Of a stretch of DNA of 64,000 nt, positions 1 through 8,725 are shown one piece after another; within the stretch, counting starts at the first letter, position 1, and each line of letters begins with the position of its first letter. Source of the stretch: Bacillus piscicola (GTDB lineage Bacteria; Bacillota; Bacilli; Bacillales; Marinococcaceae); assembly GCF_022458745.1 (NCBI RefSeq), contig NZ_JAJJJF010000008.1, positions 85,962 to 149,961 of the forward strand, read 5' to 3'. Both the position numbers and the translations under genes were made by a program. The notes under the pieces are model-generated. The model was not told the DNA's origin. It was given only the letters and a program-made list of their open reading frames with translations, and did not search any database.

Positions 1-24
1 TTTCTCTATTTTTTTAACTTCCTG

Positions 25-42
25 TATACCCGTACAGGTATA
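25..42. promoter_or_regulatory. CsoR/CstR-type operator palindrome
   Basis: A perfect inverted repeat, TATACC-CGTACA-GGTATA, lies 28 bp before the yrkE start. Its C/G-rich half sites on an A/T flank fit the operators of CsoR-family persulfide sensors such as CstR and the B. subtilis yrk regulator. The regulator gene is not in the window and is probably just upstream. Assignment rests on motif and operon content. Confidence 0.6.
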
Positions 43-69
43 TGTAATTAATAAAAAGGAGTGAGGAAC

Positions 70-549
70 ATGTCAGAGAAGAAAAAGACGAATATTATTT
101 TATTCAGCGGAGATTATGACAAGGCAATGGCTGCTTTTATTATTGCAAACGGGGCCGCGGCCTATGACCATGAGGTAACCATCTTCGCCACGTTTTGGGG
201 ACTGAATGCTTTTCGTAAGGATAAGCACGTCGCTGTTAAAAAGAACATGATAGAGAAAATGTTTGGGAAGTTGATGCCGAGAGGTGCAGACAAAATGAGT
301 CTCTCGAAAATGAATTTTGCAGGAATGGGACCTAAAATGATCAAGCATGTGATTAAAAAGCATAATGCGATGCCTTTGCCGGATTTAGTTGACATGGCAC
401 GAGAGCAAGATATTAAACTCGTTGCCTGTACGATGACGATGGATTTGCTTGGGCTTCAAAAAGATGAATTGTTGGATGACATTGAATATGCCGGGGTTGC
501 GGCTTATTTAGGAGATGCTGAAGAAGGCAACGTGAACTTATTTATCTAA
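70..549 (+). CDS. yrkE: DsrE/DsrF-like sulfur-relay protein (YrkE)
   Basis: 159 aa. It is a DsrE/DsrF/DrsH-like (COG2210) protein, thought to carry or transfer sulfane sulfur in the cytoplasm. It has the family's C-terminal half, with a Cys in LVACTMTMDLLG (about residue 120) and the YLGDAEEGNVNLFI tail. The ATG at 70 is preferred over the GTG at 61 because AAGGAG sits 8 nt before the ATG but abuts the GTG. It is first in a five-gene operon in the same order as B. subtilis yrkE-yrkF-yrkH-yrkI-yrkJ. In staphylococcal CstA, comparable domains are fused in one protein. Regulation is probably by the CsoR-like site at 25-42. Confidence 0.88.
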   Translation: MSEKKKTNIILFSGDYDKAMAAFIIANGAAAYDHEVTIFATFWGLNAFRKDKHVAVKKNMIEKMFGKLMPRGADKMSLSKMNFAGMGPKMIKHVIKKHNAMPLPDLVDMAREQDIKLVACTMTMDLLGLQKDELLDDIEYAGVAAYLGDAEEGNVNLFI

Positions 550-572
550 GAGTGCCTAAGGAGGAAGTCGAG

Positions 573-1133
573 ATGACAATCAAAACAGATTACGTATTAG
601 ACGCCAAAGGACTGGCTTGTCCGATGCCGATTGTGAAGACGAAGAAAGCGTTGAAAGATCTTGCTTCGGGGGAAGTAGTGGAGATTCTCGCAACAGATGC
701 AGGATCGACTGCAGACCTGAAAGCATGGGCAGGGAGTACAGGGAACCATTACCTTGGAACCGTGCAAGAAGGGGAGGTATGGAAACATTATATCCGTAAA
801 AAAGGGGGCGAGGATAGAGAGGAAATGAGCTATCCAAAGACAGTAAAGAATGAAGAACTAGGGAAAAGACTGGATGATATGATCACCATTATTGATGTAC
901 GGGAGCATGCAGAATATGCATTTAACCATATTCCCGGCGCGATATCGATCCCACTCGGCAGCCTGGAAAATCGCCTGGAAGAATTACAAAAAGAAGATGA
1001 GATTTATGTGGTTTGTCGAACAGGGAATCGTAGTGACATGGCAGCTCAATTACTGTCAAAACACGGTTTTGCCAATGTCACGAATGTCCTGCCAGGAATG
1101 AGTGATTGGCAAGGAAAGACGGAGAGTCTTTAA
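573..1133 (+). CDS. yrkF: TusA-rhodanese fusion sulfurtransferase (YrkF)
   Basis: 186 aa, two domains. Residues 1-75 are a TusA-like domain with the GLACPMPIVK cysteine motif. Residues about 90-185 are a rhodanese domain with active-site loop CRTGNRS. It should move persulfide sulfur between low-molecular-weight persulfides and the other operon proteins. The ATG at 573 follows AAGGAGG (558-564) with 8 nt spacing; the GTG at 552 lies upstream of that site and is rejected. It starts 23 nt after yrkE. Both sulfur-acceptor cysteines are present, so the protein looks functional. Confidence 0.9.
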   Translation: MTIKTDYVLDAKGLACPMPIVKTKKALKDLASGEVVEILATDAGSTADLKAWAGSTGNHYLGTVQEGEVWKHYIRKKGGEDREEMSYPKTVKNEELGKRLDDMITIIDVREHAEYAFNHIPGAISIPLGSLENRLEELQKEDEIYVVCRTGNRSDMAAQLLSKHGFANVTNVLPGMSDWQGKTESL

Positions 1134-1172
1134 AAATTTTTTAAAAAATATATACCCAGGGAGGTAATTGTC

Positions 1173-2300
1173 ATGTCTGTGACAACATGGACTGCTGCGG
1201 ATGTAGCGAAAAAGGTAATAAACAAAGACGAATTATTTATTCTCGATGTCCGGAATCAGGACGCCTTTGCTGATTGGAAAATCGAAGGGGAGAATATCGA
1301 GTACTTGAATGTACCGTACTTTGAGCTGTTGGATGGGGTGGAGCCTATTATCGATAAAATACCAACCGATAAAGATGTCCTGGTTGTTTGTGCGAAAGAA
1401 GGTTCCTCTGAAATGATTGCGGAGATGCTTTCGGATGAGGGAATGGATGTGTATCAGCTGCAGGGCGGCATGAAAACATGGAGTGAGCATCTGGAACCCG
1501 TCAAAATTAGTGACTTAAAAGGCGGGGGAGCCATCTATCAGTTTGTCCGTCTTGGTAAAGGATGTCTTTCTTACATGGTGATATCCGGGAAGGAAGCAGC
1601 GGTTATTGATGCCACGAGGATGACAGATGTATTCAAAGATTTTGCAGAAAAAATGGGTGTTTCCATCCAACATGTCTTTGACACGCATCTGCATGCGGAC
1701 CACATTTCTGGTGGGAAAAATCTCGCCGATGAAACGGGCGCCACCTATTGGCTGCCGCCAAAAGACGCGGTGGAAGTAACATTCTCTTATGAACCGCTAG
1801 AGGATGGGAATCAGATCACGATCGGGGAGACAGCGATTCAGATTCATGCTCTTTATTCACCGGGTCATACGATTGGCTCCACTTCGTTTATCGTAGACGA
1901 CACGTATTTATTTACCGGTGACATCTTATTTATCGACTCGATTGGACGTCCTGACTTGGCCGGGAAGGCAGAAGACTGGGTAGCTGATCTACGAGAATCC
2001 CTTTACTCGCGGTACCGAGAACTTTCTGAAGAGTTGACGGTACTTCCTGCACACTTTATGATCACGTCTGAATTAAATGAGGATGGAAGTGTAGCGGAGC
2101 GGCTCGGCACGTTATTTGCCCGTAATCATGGGTTAAATATCAAGGATGAAGATGAATTCCGGAGCCTCGTAACGGAAAACCTGCCCCCACAGCCCAACGC
2201 ATATGATGAAATCAGGAAAACAAACATGGGGAAGATTGTCCCAAATGAAGAAGCGCAACGTGAAATGGAAATTGGCCCAAATCGTTGTGCCGTTCGGTAA
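1173..2300 (+). CDS. yrkH: Rhodanese-metallo-beta-lactamase persulfide dioxygenase (YrkH/CstB-like)
   Basis: 375 aa. Residues about 1-105 are a rhodanese domain (VCAKEGSSE loop, Cys near 72). Residues about 110-375 are an ETHE1-type metallo-beta-lactamase domain with [25 protein letters not shown] and LPAHF metal-ligand motifs. The ETHE1/CstB family oxidises persulfides to sulfite or thiosulfate with a mononuclear iron. The ATG follows AGGGAGG by 8 nt. Neighbouring TusA, DsrE and TauE genes make sulfide/persulfide detoxification the likely role. The domain order (rhodanese first) differs from S. aureus CstB (MBL first) and matches YrkH-type proteins as I know them. Confidence 0.88.
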   Translation: MSVTTWTAADVAKKVINKDELFILDVRNQDAFADWKIEGENIEYLNVPYFELLDGVEPIIDKIPTDKDVLVVCAKEGSSEMIAEMLSDEGMDVYQLQGGMKTWSEHLEPVKISDLKGGGAIYQFVRLGKGCLSYMVISGKEAAVIDATRMTDVFKDFAEKMGVSIQHVFDTHLHADHISGGKNLADETGATYWLPPKDAVEVTFSYEPLEDGNQITIGETAIQIHALYSPGHTIGSTSFIVDDTYLFTGDILFIDSIGRPDLAGKAEDWVADLRESLYSRYRELSEELTVLPAHFMITSELNEDGSVAERLGTLFARNHGLNIKDEDEFRSLVTENLPPQPNAYDEIRKTNMGKIVPNEEAQREMEIGPNRCAVR

Positions 2301-2333
2301 AAGAAAAATAACTATATACAGGAGTGAGGAAAG

Positions 2334-2570
2334 ATGACTATGAAAGCAGATATGGTAATCGATGCAAAAGGATTGGCTTGTCCCATGCCAATCGTACGAA
2401 CAAAGAAAGCGATGAACCAGTTAGAAGCTGGACAAATTTTAGAAGTGCACGCGACCGACAAAGGATCAAAAAGTGACCTGACAGCCTGGGCTAAGTCAGG
2501 CGGACACGAGCTCTTAGACGATACCGAGCAAGACGGCGTGTTTATCTTTTGGATTAAAAAAGCGGAATAA
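2334..2570 (+). CDS. yrkI: TusA-family sulfur carrier (YrkI)
   Basis: 78 aa, a single TusA domain with the GLACPMPIVRTKKAM motif whose cysteine carries sulfane sulfur. It is closely similar to the N-terminal domain of the preceding TusA-rhodanese fusion, so one may be a duplicate of the other. GGAGTGAGG precedes the ATG. It follows yrkH by 33 nt and is followed by a hairpin (2577-2598) that could reduce transcription into yrkJ. Confidence 0.9.
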   Translation: MTMKADMVIDAKGLACPMPIVRTKKAMNQLEAGQILEVHATDKGSKSDLTAWAKSGGHELLDDTEQDGVFIFWIKKAE

Positions 2571-2576
2571 CTGAAA

Positions 2577-2598
2577 GGGGCTGACCAACACCAGCCCC
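2577..2598 (+). terminator. Intra-operon hairpin between yrkI and yrkJ
   Basis: GGGGCTG pairs with CAGCCCC over an 8-nt loop and is followed by TTTCTT. It is a short but GC-rich terminator-like stem, so it may attenuate rather than stop transcription before yrkJ. Confidence 0.6.
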
Positions 2599-2625
2599 TT
2601 TCTTATGGGAAAAGAGGGGTGAATA

Positions 2626-3411
2626 ATGGAATATACTATTTTATCTGTCCTGTTACTCTTTCTAATTGGTTTTGTAGGTTCCTTTCTTTCAGGAATGGTA
2701 GGAATTGGCGGTTCCATCATTAAGTATCCGATGCTTTTATACATCCCGCCTCTTTTAGGCTTCACGGCATTTACAGCCCATGAAGTCTCAGGGATAAGCG
2801 CTGTACAAGTTTTCTTTGCTACGATTGGCGGTGTATGGGCTTACCGAAAAGGGGGATACTTAAATAAAACATTAATTCTGTATATGGGGGGCAGTATTCT
2901 GTTAGGAAGCTTTATCGGCAGCTTCGGTTCGAATATGATGCCTGACTCGGCAATTAATATCGTGTACGGTGGGATGGCAGCTATGGCTGCGATCATGATG
3001 TTTATCCCGAAGAAGGGCATAGATGATATTCCGTTGCAAGACGTGTCCTTCAATAAGTGGCTGGCCGCATCATTTGCTTTTGTAACAGGGATAGGAGCAG
3101 GGATTGTAGGGGCAGCCGGTTCGTTTATTTTAGTGCCAATCATGCTTCTCGTATTAAAAATTCCCACTAGAATGACCATCGCCAGTTCATTAGCGATCAC
3201 CTTCATCTCGTCAATCGGTTCGACAGCGGGGAAAGTGGCCACAGGTCAAGTGCTAATCATTCCGGCTGTCATTATGATTATCGCAAGCCTTTTGGCCTCT
3301 CCATTAGGAGCCAATGCAGGGAAAAAAGTAAACACCAAGACACTGCAGATCATACTCGGCTTACTTATCCTAACTACCGCGGTCAAAATGTGGATAGATA
3401 TCTTGTTTTAA
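2626..3411 (+). CDS. yrkJ: TauE/SafE-family membrane transporter (YrkJ)
   Basis: 261 aa hydrophobic protein with about 7-8 predicted membrane spans and two related halves. It carries the TauE/SafE glycine-rich motifs [13 protein letters not shown] in the first half and [13 protein letters not shown] in the second. The family is proposed to export sulfite, thiosulfate or sulfonates. As last gene of the yrk-type operon it would expel the sulfite/thiosulfate made by the persulfide dioxygenase. The ATG at 2626 follows AGAGGGGTG. Confidence 0.88.
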   Translation: MEYTILSVLLLFLIGFVGSFLSGMVGIGGSIIKYPMLLYIPPLLGFTAFTAHEVSGISAVQVFFATIGGVWAYRKGGYLNKTLILYMGGSILLGSFIGSFGSNMMPDSAINIVYGGMAAMAAIMMFIPKKGIDDIPLQDVSFNKWLAASFAFVTGIGAGIVGAAGSFILVPIMLLVLKIPTRMTIASSLAITFISSIGSTAGKVATGQVLIIPAVIMIIASLLASPLGANAGKKVNTKTLQIILGLLILTTAVKMWIDILF

Positions 3412-3455
3412 AAAGCCAAAATAGGGGAATATAACAAAAAGAAACGTATAAATAA

Positions 3456-3480
3456 GGGGCGTGTATATATGAACCGCCCC
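3456..3480 (+). terminator. Putative terminator after yrkJ
   Basis: GGGGCG pairs with CGCCCC across a 13-nt loop and is followed by GGTGAATTTT. The stem is short and the U tract imperfect. Confidence 0.4.
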
Positions 3481-3512
3481 GGTGAATTTTAAAAAACGGA
3501 GGAGTGGATCGA

Positions 3513-3953
3513 ATGGAACTACAAGAAGTACTGAATAAGCAAATTGCAAATTGGAATGTGTTGTTTGTGAAACTTCATAATTATCACTGGTATGTGAAAG
3601 GGGATCAGTTCTTCACGTTACATACCAAGTTTGAGGAGTTGTATAATGAGGCCGCTCTCCATAACGATGAGCTGGCAGAAAGACTCCTCGCTATCGGAGG
3701 AAAGCCGATCGCTACACTAAAAGATTACCTGGAGACGGCTTCTATTCAAGATGCAACAGGAGCAGAGGCTGCTGATGAGATGGTCCAGACTGTCGTCAAC
3801 GATTTTAGTGCGATTATTGGGGAGTTAAAAGAAGGCATGTCAGTCGCCGAACAGGCCGGTGATGAAACAACGAGTGATATGCTGCTCGCGATCCATACTA
3901 GTCTTGAAAAACACGTGTGGATGTTAAAAGCTTATTTAGGGAAATCAGTCTAA
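3513..3953 (+). CDS. dps: Dps/MrgA-family miniferritin
   Basis: 146 aa, the usual size for a Dps ferritin-like protein, which stores iron, consumes H2O2 and protects DNA. The ferroxidase-site pattern is visible: [10 protein letters not shown], then [22 protein letters not shown] with the expected His, Asp and Glu ligands, then AIGGKP. The ATG at 3513 lies 8 nt after ACGGAGGAG; the GTG at 3504 overlaps that site. It is probably monocistronic, with a terminator-like hairpin just downstream. PerR-type control is usual for the family, but I did not identify a Per box. Confidence 0.88.
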   Translation: MELQEVLNKQIANWNVLFVKLHNYHWYVKGDQFFTLHTKFEELYNEAALHNDELAERLLAIGGKPIATLKDYLETASIQDATGAEAADEMVQTVVNDFSAIIGELKEGMSVAEQAGDETTSDMLLAIHTSLEKHVWMLKAYLGKSV

Positions 3954-3971
3954 CGTTTCCTGAAAGAAAAG

Positions 3972-4013
3972 GGGCTGTCCATTTAGTTGACACGAATTTC
4001 AAACGGACAGCCC
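3972..4013 (+). terminator. GGCTGTCC-family hairpin after dps
   Basis: GGGCTGTCC (3972-3980) pairs perfectly with GGACAGCCC (4005-4013). The loop contains TTTAGTTGAC, and a related loop with GGTTGAC occurs in the hairpin at 6560-6605. There is no U tract, so it may be a repeated intergenic palindrome as much as a terminator. Confidence 0.5.
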
Positions 4014-4125
4014 GCTTGGTTGCTGCCTATCTGTCAACAGATTCAAACATTTTTGTATCGTATTCTTGCTCTAACTCCTCTTTTCAGCTATTCTGATAGC
4101 AAGAGAAAGAATGAGGAGTGGTATA

Positions 4126-4776
4126 GTGGTGGATGTTTCTGTAACCTCATTGATCGAAAGCTTCGAAGAAATTTTTCCTCAAGAGACTTCCTACGCGGTA
4201 GCAGACCCTCATCACTTTATTTACTATAAACCAAGCAAATTAATAGATTTAAAAATCAAACCAGGGGATAAACTACATGAACACACAGTCAGCTATCGAG
4301 CTTTAACCGGACAGAAAAAAACATCGAAAAATGTAAGCAGCCAAGTATTTGGAGTTCCCTATTTTGGGACGTCCGTACCGATAATAAGGGATGGTAGTCC
4401 GGCAGGGTGTGTGACTGCTATTCTTCCTGCGAAAAGAAGGCAGCTGTTTTCCGATATTTTAACCATACGAGCAGGAGACAGTTGGAAGCCGGTTGTTTTA
4501 CAAGATGTTATCTACGTAGAGGCCCACAATAGAAAAACATGGGTTCAATCTGTAAAAGGTTTAGGAACGAATAAACATACCTTAAGTGAGCTCGAATACT
4601 TGCTTCCACGAGATGCATTTATACGCTGTCACCGGTCTTATATCGTTAATGTTACCTTTATAGAAGAAATTCAGCCTGATTCCCACTCTACGTTCTTGTT
4701 GATCCTGAAAGACGGATCAAAGGTGCCGGTCGGCCAGACCTATGCCAAGTATTTTCGACACACACTTGGATTTTAA
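4126..4776 (+). CDS. LytTR-family transcriptional regulator
   Basis: About 216 aa. Residues about 115-216 are a LytTR DNA-binding domain (VIYVEAHNRKTWV, RCHRSYIVNV, LKDGSKVPVGQTYAKYF). The N-terminal ~105 residues resemble a small-molecule or PAS-like sensor rather than a response-regulator receiver. The GTG at 4126 is preferred because GAGGAG lies 7 nt upstream; an in-frame ATG at 4111 has a poorer site. It reads toward the CoA-transferase gene starting 178 bp downstream, which it may regulate. A good terminator separates them. Confidence 0.72.
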   Translation: MVDVSVTSLIESFEEIFPQETSYAVADPHHFIYYKPSKLIDLKIKPGDKLHEHTVSYRALTGQKKTSKNVSSQVFGVPYFGTSVPIIRDGSPAGCVTAILPAKRRQLFSDILTIRAGDSWKPVVLQDVIYVEAHNRKTWVQSVKGLGTNKHTLSELEYLLPRDAFIRCHRSYIVNVTFIEEIQPDSHSTFLLILKDGSKVPVGQTYAKYFRHTLGF

Positions 4777-4790
4777 TAGCTAAACGTAGA

Positions 4791-4820
4791 GCCATGAGTA
4801 CATATATTCATGGCTTTTTT
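4791..4820 (+). terminator. Rho-independent terminator of the LytTR gene
   Basis: GCCATGA pairs with TCATGGC over a 10-nt loop and is followed by TTTTTT. Confidence 0.85.
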
Positions 4821-4954
4821 CTATTGCAGCTTTCTGGTTCATGTGTCTTTTTTTCTGTTTTATCCATTGATTAAGCCCTTTCATTCAAAATGACAAGAAT
4901 AATACAAAAAATACTGATAAGATTGTAAAAAATACGTTGAAATGAGGGATTGTC

Positions 4955-6472
4955 GTGGGTAAAAGCGTTGTGGAACGTATACGCTATCCGCAGCTGCAAG
5001 ATCGAGTAGTCTCCCGCCAAACAGCAGCTTCGTGGATAAAAGATGGAATGACACTGGGCTTAAGTGGCTTCACGAGAGCGGGAGACGCGAAGGCGGTTCC
5101 GCTGGCACTCGTTGAGCGTGCTGAGAAAGAAAAATTGAAAGTGAATGTATACACAGGGGCCTCGTTAGGATCCGATGTGGACCGTTTAATGGCAGAGGCT
5201 GGTATTATAAATAAACGTCTTCCGTTTCAGGCGGATTCTGTTATGAGAAAGAAAATAAATAGTGGCGATATGCTTTTTGTCGATCAACACCTTTCTCATA
5301 CTGCCGAGTACTTGCGGAATGACGCATTGCATAAGATTGACTTTGCAATTGTGGAAGCGGTTTCGATTACAGAGGATGGATTAATTATTCCGACGACTTC
5401 TGTTGGAAACTCATCCATTTTTATAGAAAAGGCAGAGTCGGTCATTATTGAAGTAAACACGGCACAGCCCGAGTTGTTAGAAGGCATGCATGATATTTAT
5501 GAATTGGCTGCGCAAGGGAAACGAGATCCGATACCTCTTAAACAAGTAGACGAGCGCATGGGAACCATTGGAATTCCCGTTGATTTAACTAAAGTAAAAG
5601 GCATTGTTCTCACCAGCCAGCAAGACAGTCCGTCCACGATTGTACCGCCCGATGAGGAAACCGCCCAAATCGCCGAGCATCTCATTGACTTTTTGAAAAA
5701 AGAACATCAGGAAGGCAGGCTTCCTAAAAATTTAGCACCGTTGCAATCAGGAGTCGGGTCGGTAGCAAATGCTGTTCTATATGGTTTGTTAGAGTCTGAA
5801 TTTACAGACTTGGAAGTATACTCGGAAGTGTTGCAGGATGCGGTGTTCGATCTACTGGATGCAGGGAAAATACGTTTTGCTTCCGGTTGTTCTTTAACCT
5901 TATCAGAAGCCAAGTTTGAAAAGGTATTCTCGAACTTGGAGAACTACAAAGATCGTCTTGTGCTGCGCCCGCAGGAAATATCCAATCATCCGGAAATCAT
6001 TAGACGATTAGGTCTGATTGCGATGAATACAGCGTTAGAATTCGATATTTATGGAAATGTCAACTCTACCCATGTATCGGGAACAAAAATGATGAATGGA
6101 ATCGGAGGATCGGGCGATTTTGCACGACATGCAAAGCTATCTATTTTTGTAACAAAATCAATCGCGAAAAACGGGGACATCTCAAGTGTGGTGCCATTTG
6201 TGTCCCACGTTGATCATACCGAGCATGATGTAGATGTGGTAGTTACTGAACAAGGGTATGCGGATCTGCGGGGATTGTCTCCCATTGAACGCCCGCCCGT
6301 CATCATTCGCAACTGTGCCCACCCCATGTACCGGGATCAGCTAGAAAACTATTTTGAGGAAGCATGCGAACGAGGCGGACAAACGCCACACGTACTAGAA
6401 AAAGCCTTTTCCTGGCATACCAACTTTGCAAAACATGGAACGATGCTTGAAAAAACACATCAGTATACGTAA
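4955..6472 (+). CDS. Acetyl-CoA hydrolase/succinate:acetate CoA-transferase family
   Basis: 505 aa, the full length of the Cat1/AarC/YgfH CoA-transferase subfamily. Recognisable blocks are QSGVGSVANAVL, YSEVLQDAVFDLLDAGKI with the glutamate position expected for the CoA-thioester intermediate, MMNGIGGSGDFARHA, and EQGYADLRGLSP. It would exchange CoA between succinyl-CoA and acetate, or act on related acids. The GTG at 4955 follows GAGG by 8 nt. It follows a LytTR regulator gene, suggesting regulated acetate handling. The exact acyl substrate cannot be told from sequence. Confidence 0.85.
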   Translation: MGKSVVERIRYPQLQDRVVSRQTAASWIKDGMTLGLSGFTRAGDAKAVPLALVERAEKEKLKVNVYTGASLGSDVDRLMAEAGIINKRLPFQADSVMRKKINSGDMLFVDQHLSHTAEYLRNDALHKIDFAIVEAVSITEDGLIIPTTSVGNSSIFIEKAESVIIEVNTAQPELLEGMHDIYELAAQGKRDPIPLKQVDERMGTIGIPVDLTKVKGIVLTSQQDSPSTIVPPDEETAQIAEHLIDFLKKEHQEGRLPKNLAPLQSGVGSVANAVLYGLLESEFTDLEVYSEVLQDAVFDLLDAGKIRFASGCSLTLSEAKFEKVFSNLENYKDRLVLRPQEISNHPEIIRRLGLIAMNTALEFDIYGNVNSTHVSGTKMMNGIGGSGDFARHAKLSIFVTKSIAKNGDISSVVPFVSHVDHTEHDVDVVVTEQGYADLRGLSPIERPPVIIRNCAHPMYRDQLENYFEEACERGGQTPHVLEKAFSWHTNFAKHGTMLEKTHQYT

Positions 6473-6559
6473 AGAATAGACTATCCAGACCTCATAGGCG
6501 ACATGATTGCCTGTATAGTTGGGAAAGTTGTTCTATCACCCGCTTTGCGAGTTTTCTAA

Positions 6560-6615
6560 GCGGCTGTCCAATCGGTTGACGAACTGATATGAAGCGGACA
6601 GCCGCTATTCTTTTT
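6560..6615. terminator. Bidirectional GGCTGTCC-family terminator
   Basis: GCGGCTGTCC (6560-6569) pairs perfectly with GGACAGCCGC (6596-6605), followed by TATTCTTTTT. It lies between the convergent CoA-transferase and STAS genes and shares stem and loop sequence with the hairpin after dps. Confidence 0.72.
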
Positions 6616-6656
6616 GCTTGTCGAATGGTTAAACCTTCAATATGGATGTTTTATCT

Positions 6657-7010
6657 TTATTCCTCGAGCCATTTTTTGGCTGCTTCTTTTTCATCTGTTT
6701 CAAAATAAGCTACTCTTAACCCTGGATACAAATTTTCTATTTTCGAGTCTGCCTTGAGAAAGTTACTGTCGGCGACAACGGCTGCTTTGTCCATTTTTTT
6801 CATGTGCTTAACCATTTTGAAATCTTCCAAAAGCCCCTTTAACGTCAAACCTTCCCAATCCCCCATGAGAAGTAGAATATTCACGGTTTCATTTTCACTC
6901 ACTCTGTTCTCAAAGAAATCATCCATCTCTTGGATATCATCTTTCGTTAATTTATCACTTACGTCTACTTCTATTACCGGACTGTTTTGAATGCTTGCAA
7001 TTTCAATCAT
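6657..7010 (-). CDS. SpoIIAA-like STAS/SEC14-type protein
   Basis: 117 aa. The length and pattern fit the SpoIIAA-like family (PF11964; STAS/SEC14 domain proteins). It has an N-terminal strand (VIEVDVSDKLTKDDI), a central ILLLMGDWEGLTLKG segment and the tail VAYFETDEKEAAKKWLEE typical of the family. Function is unknown; these cytosolic proteins may bind lipids or partner proteins. GGAGG lies 8 nt before the ATG. It stands alone between a terminator and a repeat array. Confidence 0.75.
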   Translation of the reverse strand: MIEIASIQNSPVIEVDVSDKLTKDDIQEMDDFFENRVSENETVNILLLMGDWEGLTLKGLLEDFKMVKHMKKMDKAAVVADSNFLKADSKIENLYPGLRVAYFETDEKEAAKKWLEE

Positions 7011-7086
7011 GGATTAAGCCTCCTTTCATTTTATTGTTCATATACTGTTCCTTTTTTAAAAATGAGTGAAACAAGGAAACAACTAT

Positions 7087-7292
7087 CCCAATGAAGCCAT
7101 GAAAGGTAGCGAGCGGGAAAATAAAGGACTCATAGACGTTGTATGAAGGCTTGAAAGTAAGAAAATGTTAAAATAAGATCACCATACGGCCTTTGTGACG
7201 CCATGAAATTGAACGGTCGTAGAAATAGATACCTTATAGCCTGCGTATGATGCTATAAAAACAAGAATTTGTTGAAACAACAGCGTCATGTC
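7087..7292 (+). repeat. 52-bp phased repeat array R1
   Basis: Four units plus a partial one. CATAG-like anchors lie at 7131, 7183, 7235 and 7287, each exactly 52 bp apart. Each unit runs CATAG, about 7 variable bases, TATGAAG-like, then TGAAA, a variable spacer and AAATAA. The polarity is on the + strand although both flanking genes are on the - strand, so it is not simply a 3' UTR feature. The rest of 7011-7447 shows no gene. Confidence 0.85.
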
Positions 7293-7447
7293 AATCGGCT
7301 CTTTATTTTATTTATAAAAACACAAAACGAAAAAAACAATGCGGACTAATTAGTGAACGGCAAAAGGAAAGACTGTTTTCCCTCATATAACAGAAGGTAC
7401 TTGCTTCCATAAGAGGACACTAGAATTTGTCCCTTCAATAGATTACG

Positions 7448-7987
7448 TTACTTCATCGTTTCAATTGGGAAGTGAAACGATAGTATTATGTAGAGGGCAA
7501 CCGATAGCGCTAACAGCCATGCCAACAATGGTTTGTGATGGTGAATGTATAAGATAGGAAACATGACACAGTTGAAGAGTACAGACAACCCGAAATTCCA
7601 GCCGTTTTCATACGCCCCTAATCCAGATGCGACTGAAATAAATTCAGTCACACTAAATGTGGTAATCCACAATAGAATCCAGCCAATTTGTGCCATCCTC
7701 TTACTTGGACAATTTGCCAGGAAAAGCAAGATGACAGTTGGATACATAATAAAAACAATAAAAAAGTCAGTCAATGTGTGGTTGGGAAGGAAAAGAGATT
7801 CTTTATATATCCAAAGTGGATGCTCGTACATTAAAATGGAGCTGAAGAAATCCAGGCAAATAATGAATAAGATGGTTGGATAATACTTCTCCCAATTTCG
7901 CCAATCTCCCCATTTGAAAGTAGCTATTAGAAGTAGTAAAGGTTGTATGATTTGAAGCAGAATGGAAGTAAGGACAAATTTCATCAC
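7448..7987 (-). CDS. CBO0543-family integral membrane protein
   Basis: 179 aa, strongly hydrophobic with about five predicted membrane spans. The pattern matches the uncharacterised CBO0543 family common in spore-forming Firmicutes (for example YIHHHKPLLAW near the C-terminus). Function is unknown. The ATG at 7987 overlaps the stop of the upstream gene by 4 nt, suggesting translational coupling of two related membrane proteins. There is no evident terminator before array R1. Confidence 0.7.
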   Translation of the reverse strand: MMKFVLTSILLQIIQPLLLLIATFKWGDWRNWEKYYPTILFIICLDFFSSILMYEHPLWIYKESLFLPNHTLTDFFIVFIMYPTVILLFLANCPSKRMAQIGWILLWITTFSVTEFISVASGLGAYENGWNFGLSVLFNCVMFPILYIHHHKPLLAWLLALSVALYIILSFHFPIETMK

Positions 7988-8477
7988 GAAGATCCACCGC
8001 CAGACGTATTTTTAAAGAACCATTTATAATAAGCATGCGACAGGAGGTTGGAAATCCCAATTGTAATAAAGCTTACATACCATGTCCATTTTTTATAATG
8101 AATTAAGCCTGTGTACGTCACAATGAATTGTTCTATCCCTGTAAGCAAAGATGTATGGAATAAATTGTATAACGCTCTTACTAGAATATTTCTATGATCT
8201 GGGTAATAAAGATTGTACATAACACTAAGAACCGGGAATAAAAAATACTCAAAAGAAAAGCTGCCTTTGTAAGTATGTTTAAATAAAAAACGCTTTGGAT
8301 ATTCGATAAGGTTCAAACTAACAACAATCAGCCCGAAAAGTTGAGTGGTTGCCTGTTTAGAAAGAAAAGAGAAATGGGCATGGCGAAGTTTATTTTTCGG
8401 GACAAACTTACCAATAAAAAAATGCCAATTATATAAGAAAGACCAATAATTATCCTTTCTTTACGATTACCAGTCAT
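7984..8477 (-). pseudogene. CBO0543-family membrane protein, frameshifted near 5' end
   Basis: The downstream frame encodes a CBO0543-like protein (conserved LIEYPKRFLF, LSVMYNLYYPDHRN, HYKKWTWY) and stays open upstream to about 8455, but has no ATG. The only good start is the ATG at 8477, with GGAGG 7 nt upstream, and it is in another frame. After about eight codons (MTGNRKER) a single-base indel in the AAAGAAAGG tract would join it to the conserved frame. The gene is therefore broken, or there is a sequencing indel. It overlaps the next membrane gene by 4 nt. Confidence 0.7.
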
Positions 8478-8725
8478 GCGAATCCTCCTGTTGGGAATGT
8501 TTGCTACCAGGTAGTATCGACAGAAAGAATAAGATTTATCTATTTACGAATGGGTCGTTTTTTGTAGTGGAGGCTATTGGAAAAACAATGGTTTACTTGC
8601 CCGATTGTGACATTTGTCTTAGTGATGTTGGAAAAGTTGCCGGGAGAAGATAACAAGGGCGGAGCTGTAGAATAGACAATTTTCTTATATGCTATACTGA
8701 AAAGAAAACAGGGTGGATATGTTAG

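Noticed and set aside
61..69. GTG start for yrkE
   Set aside because: The ribosome site abuts this GTG; the ATG at 70 has proper spacing.
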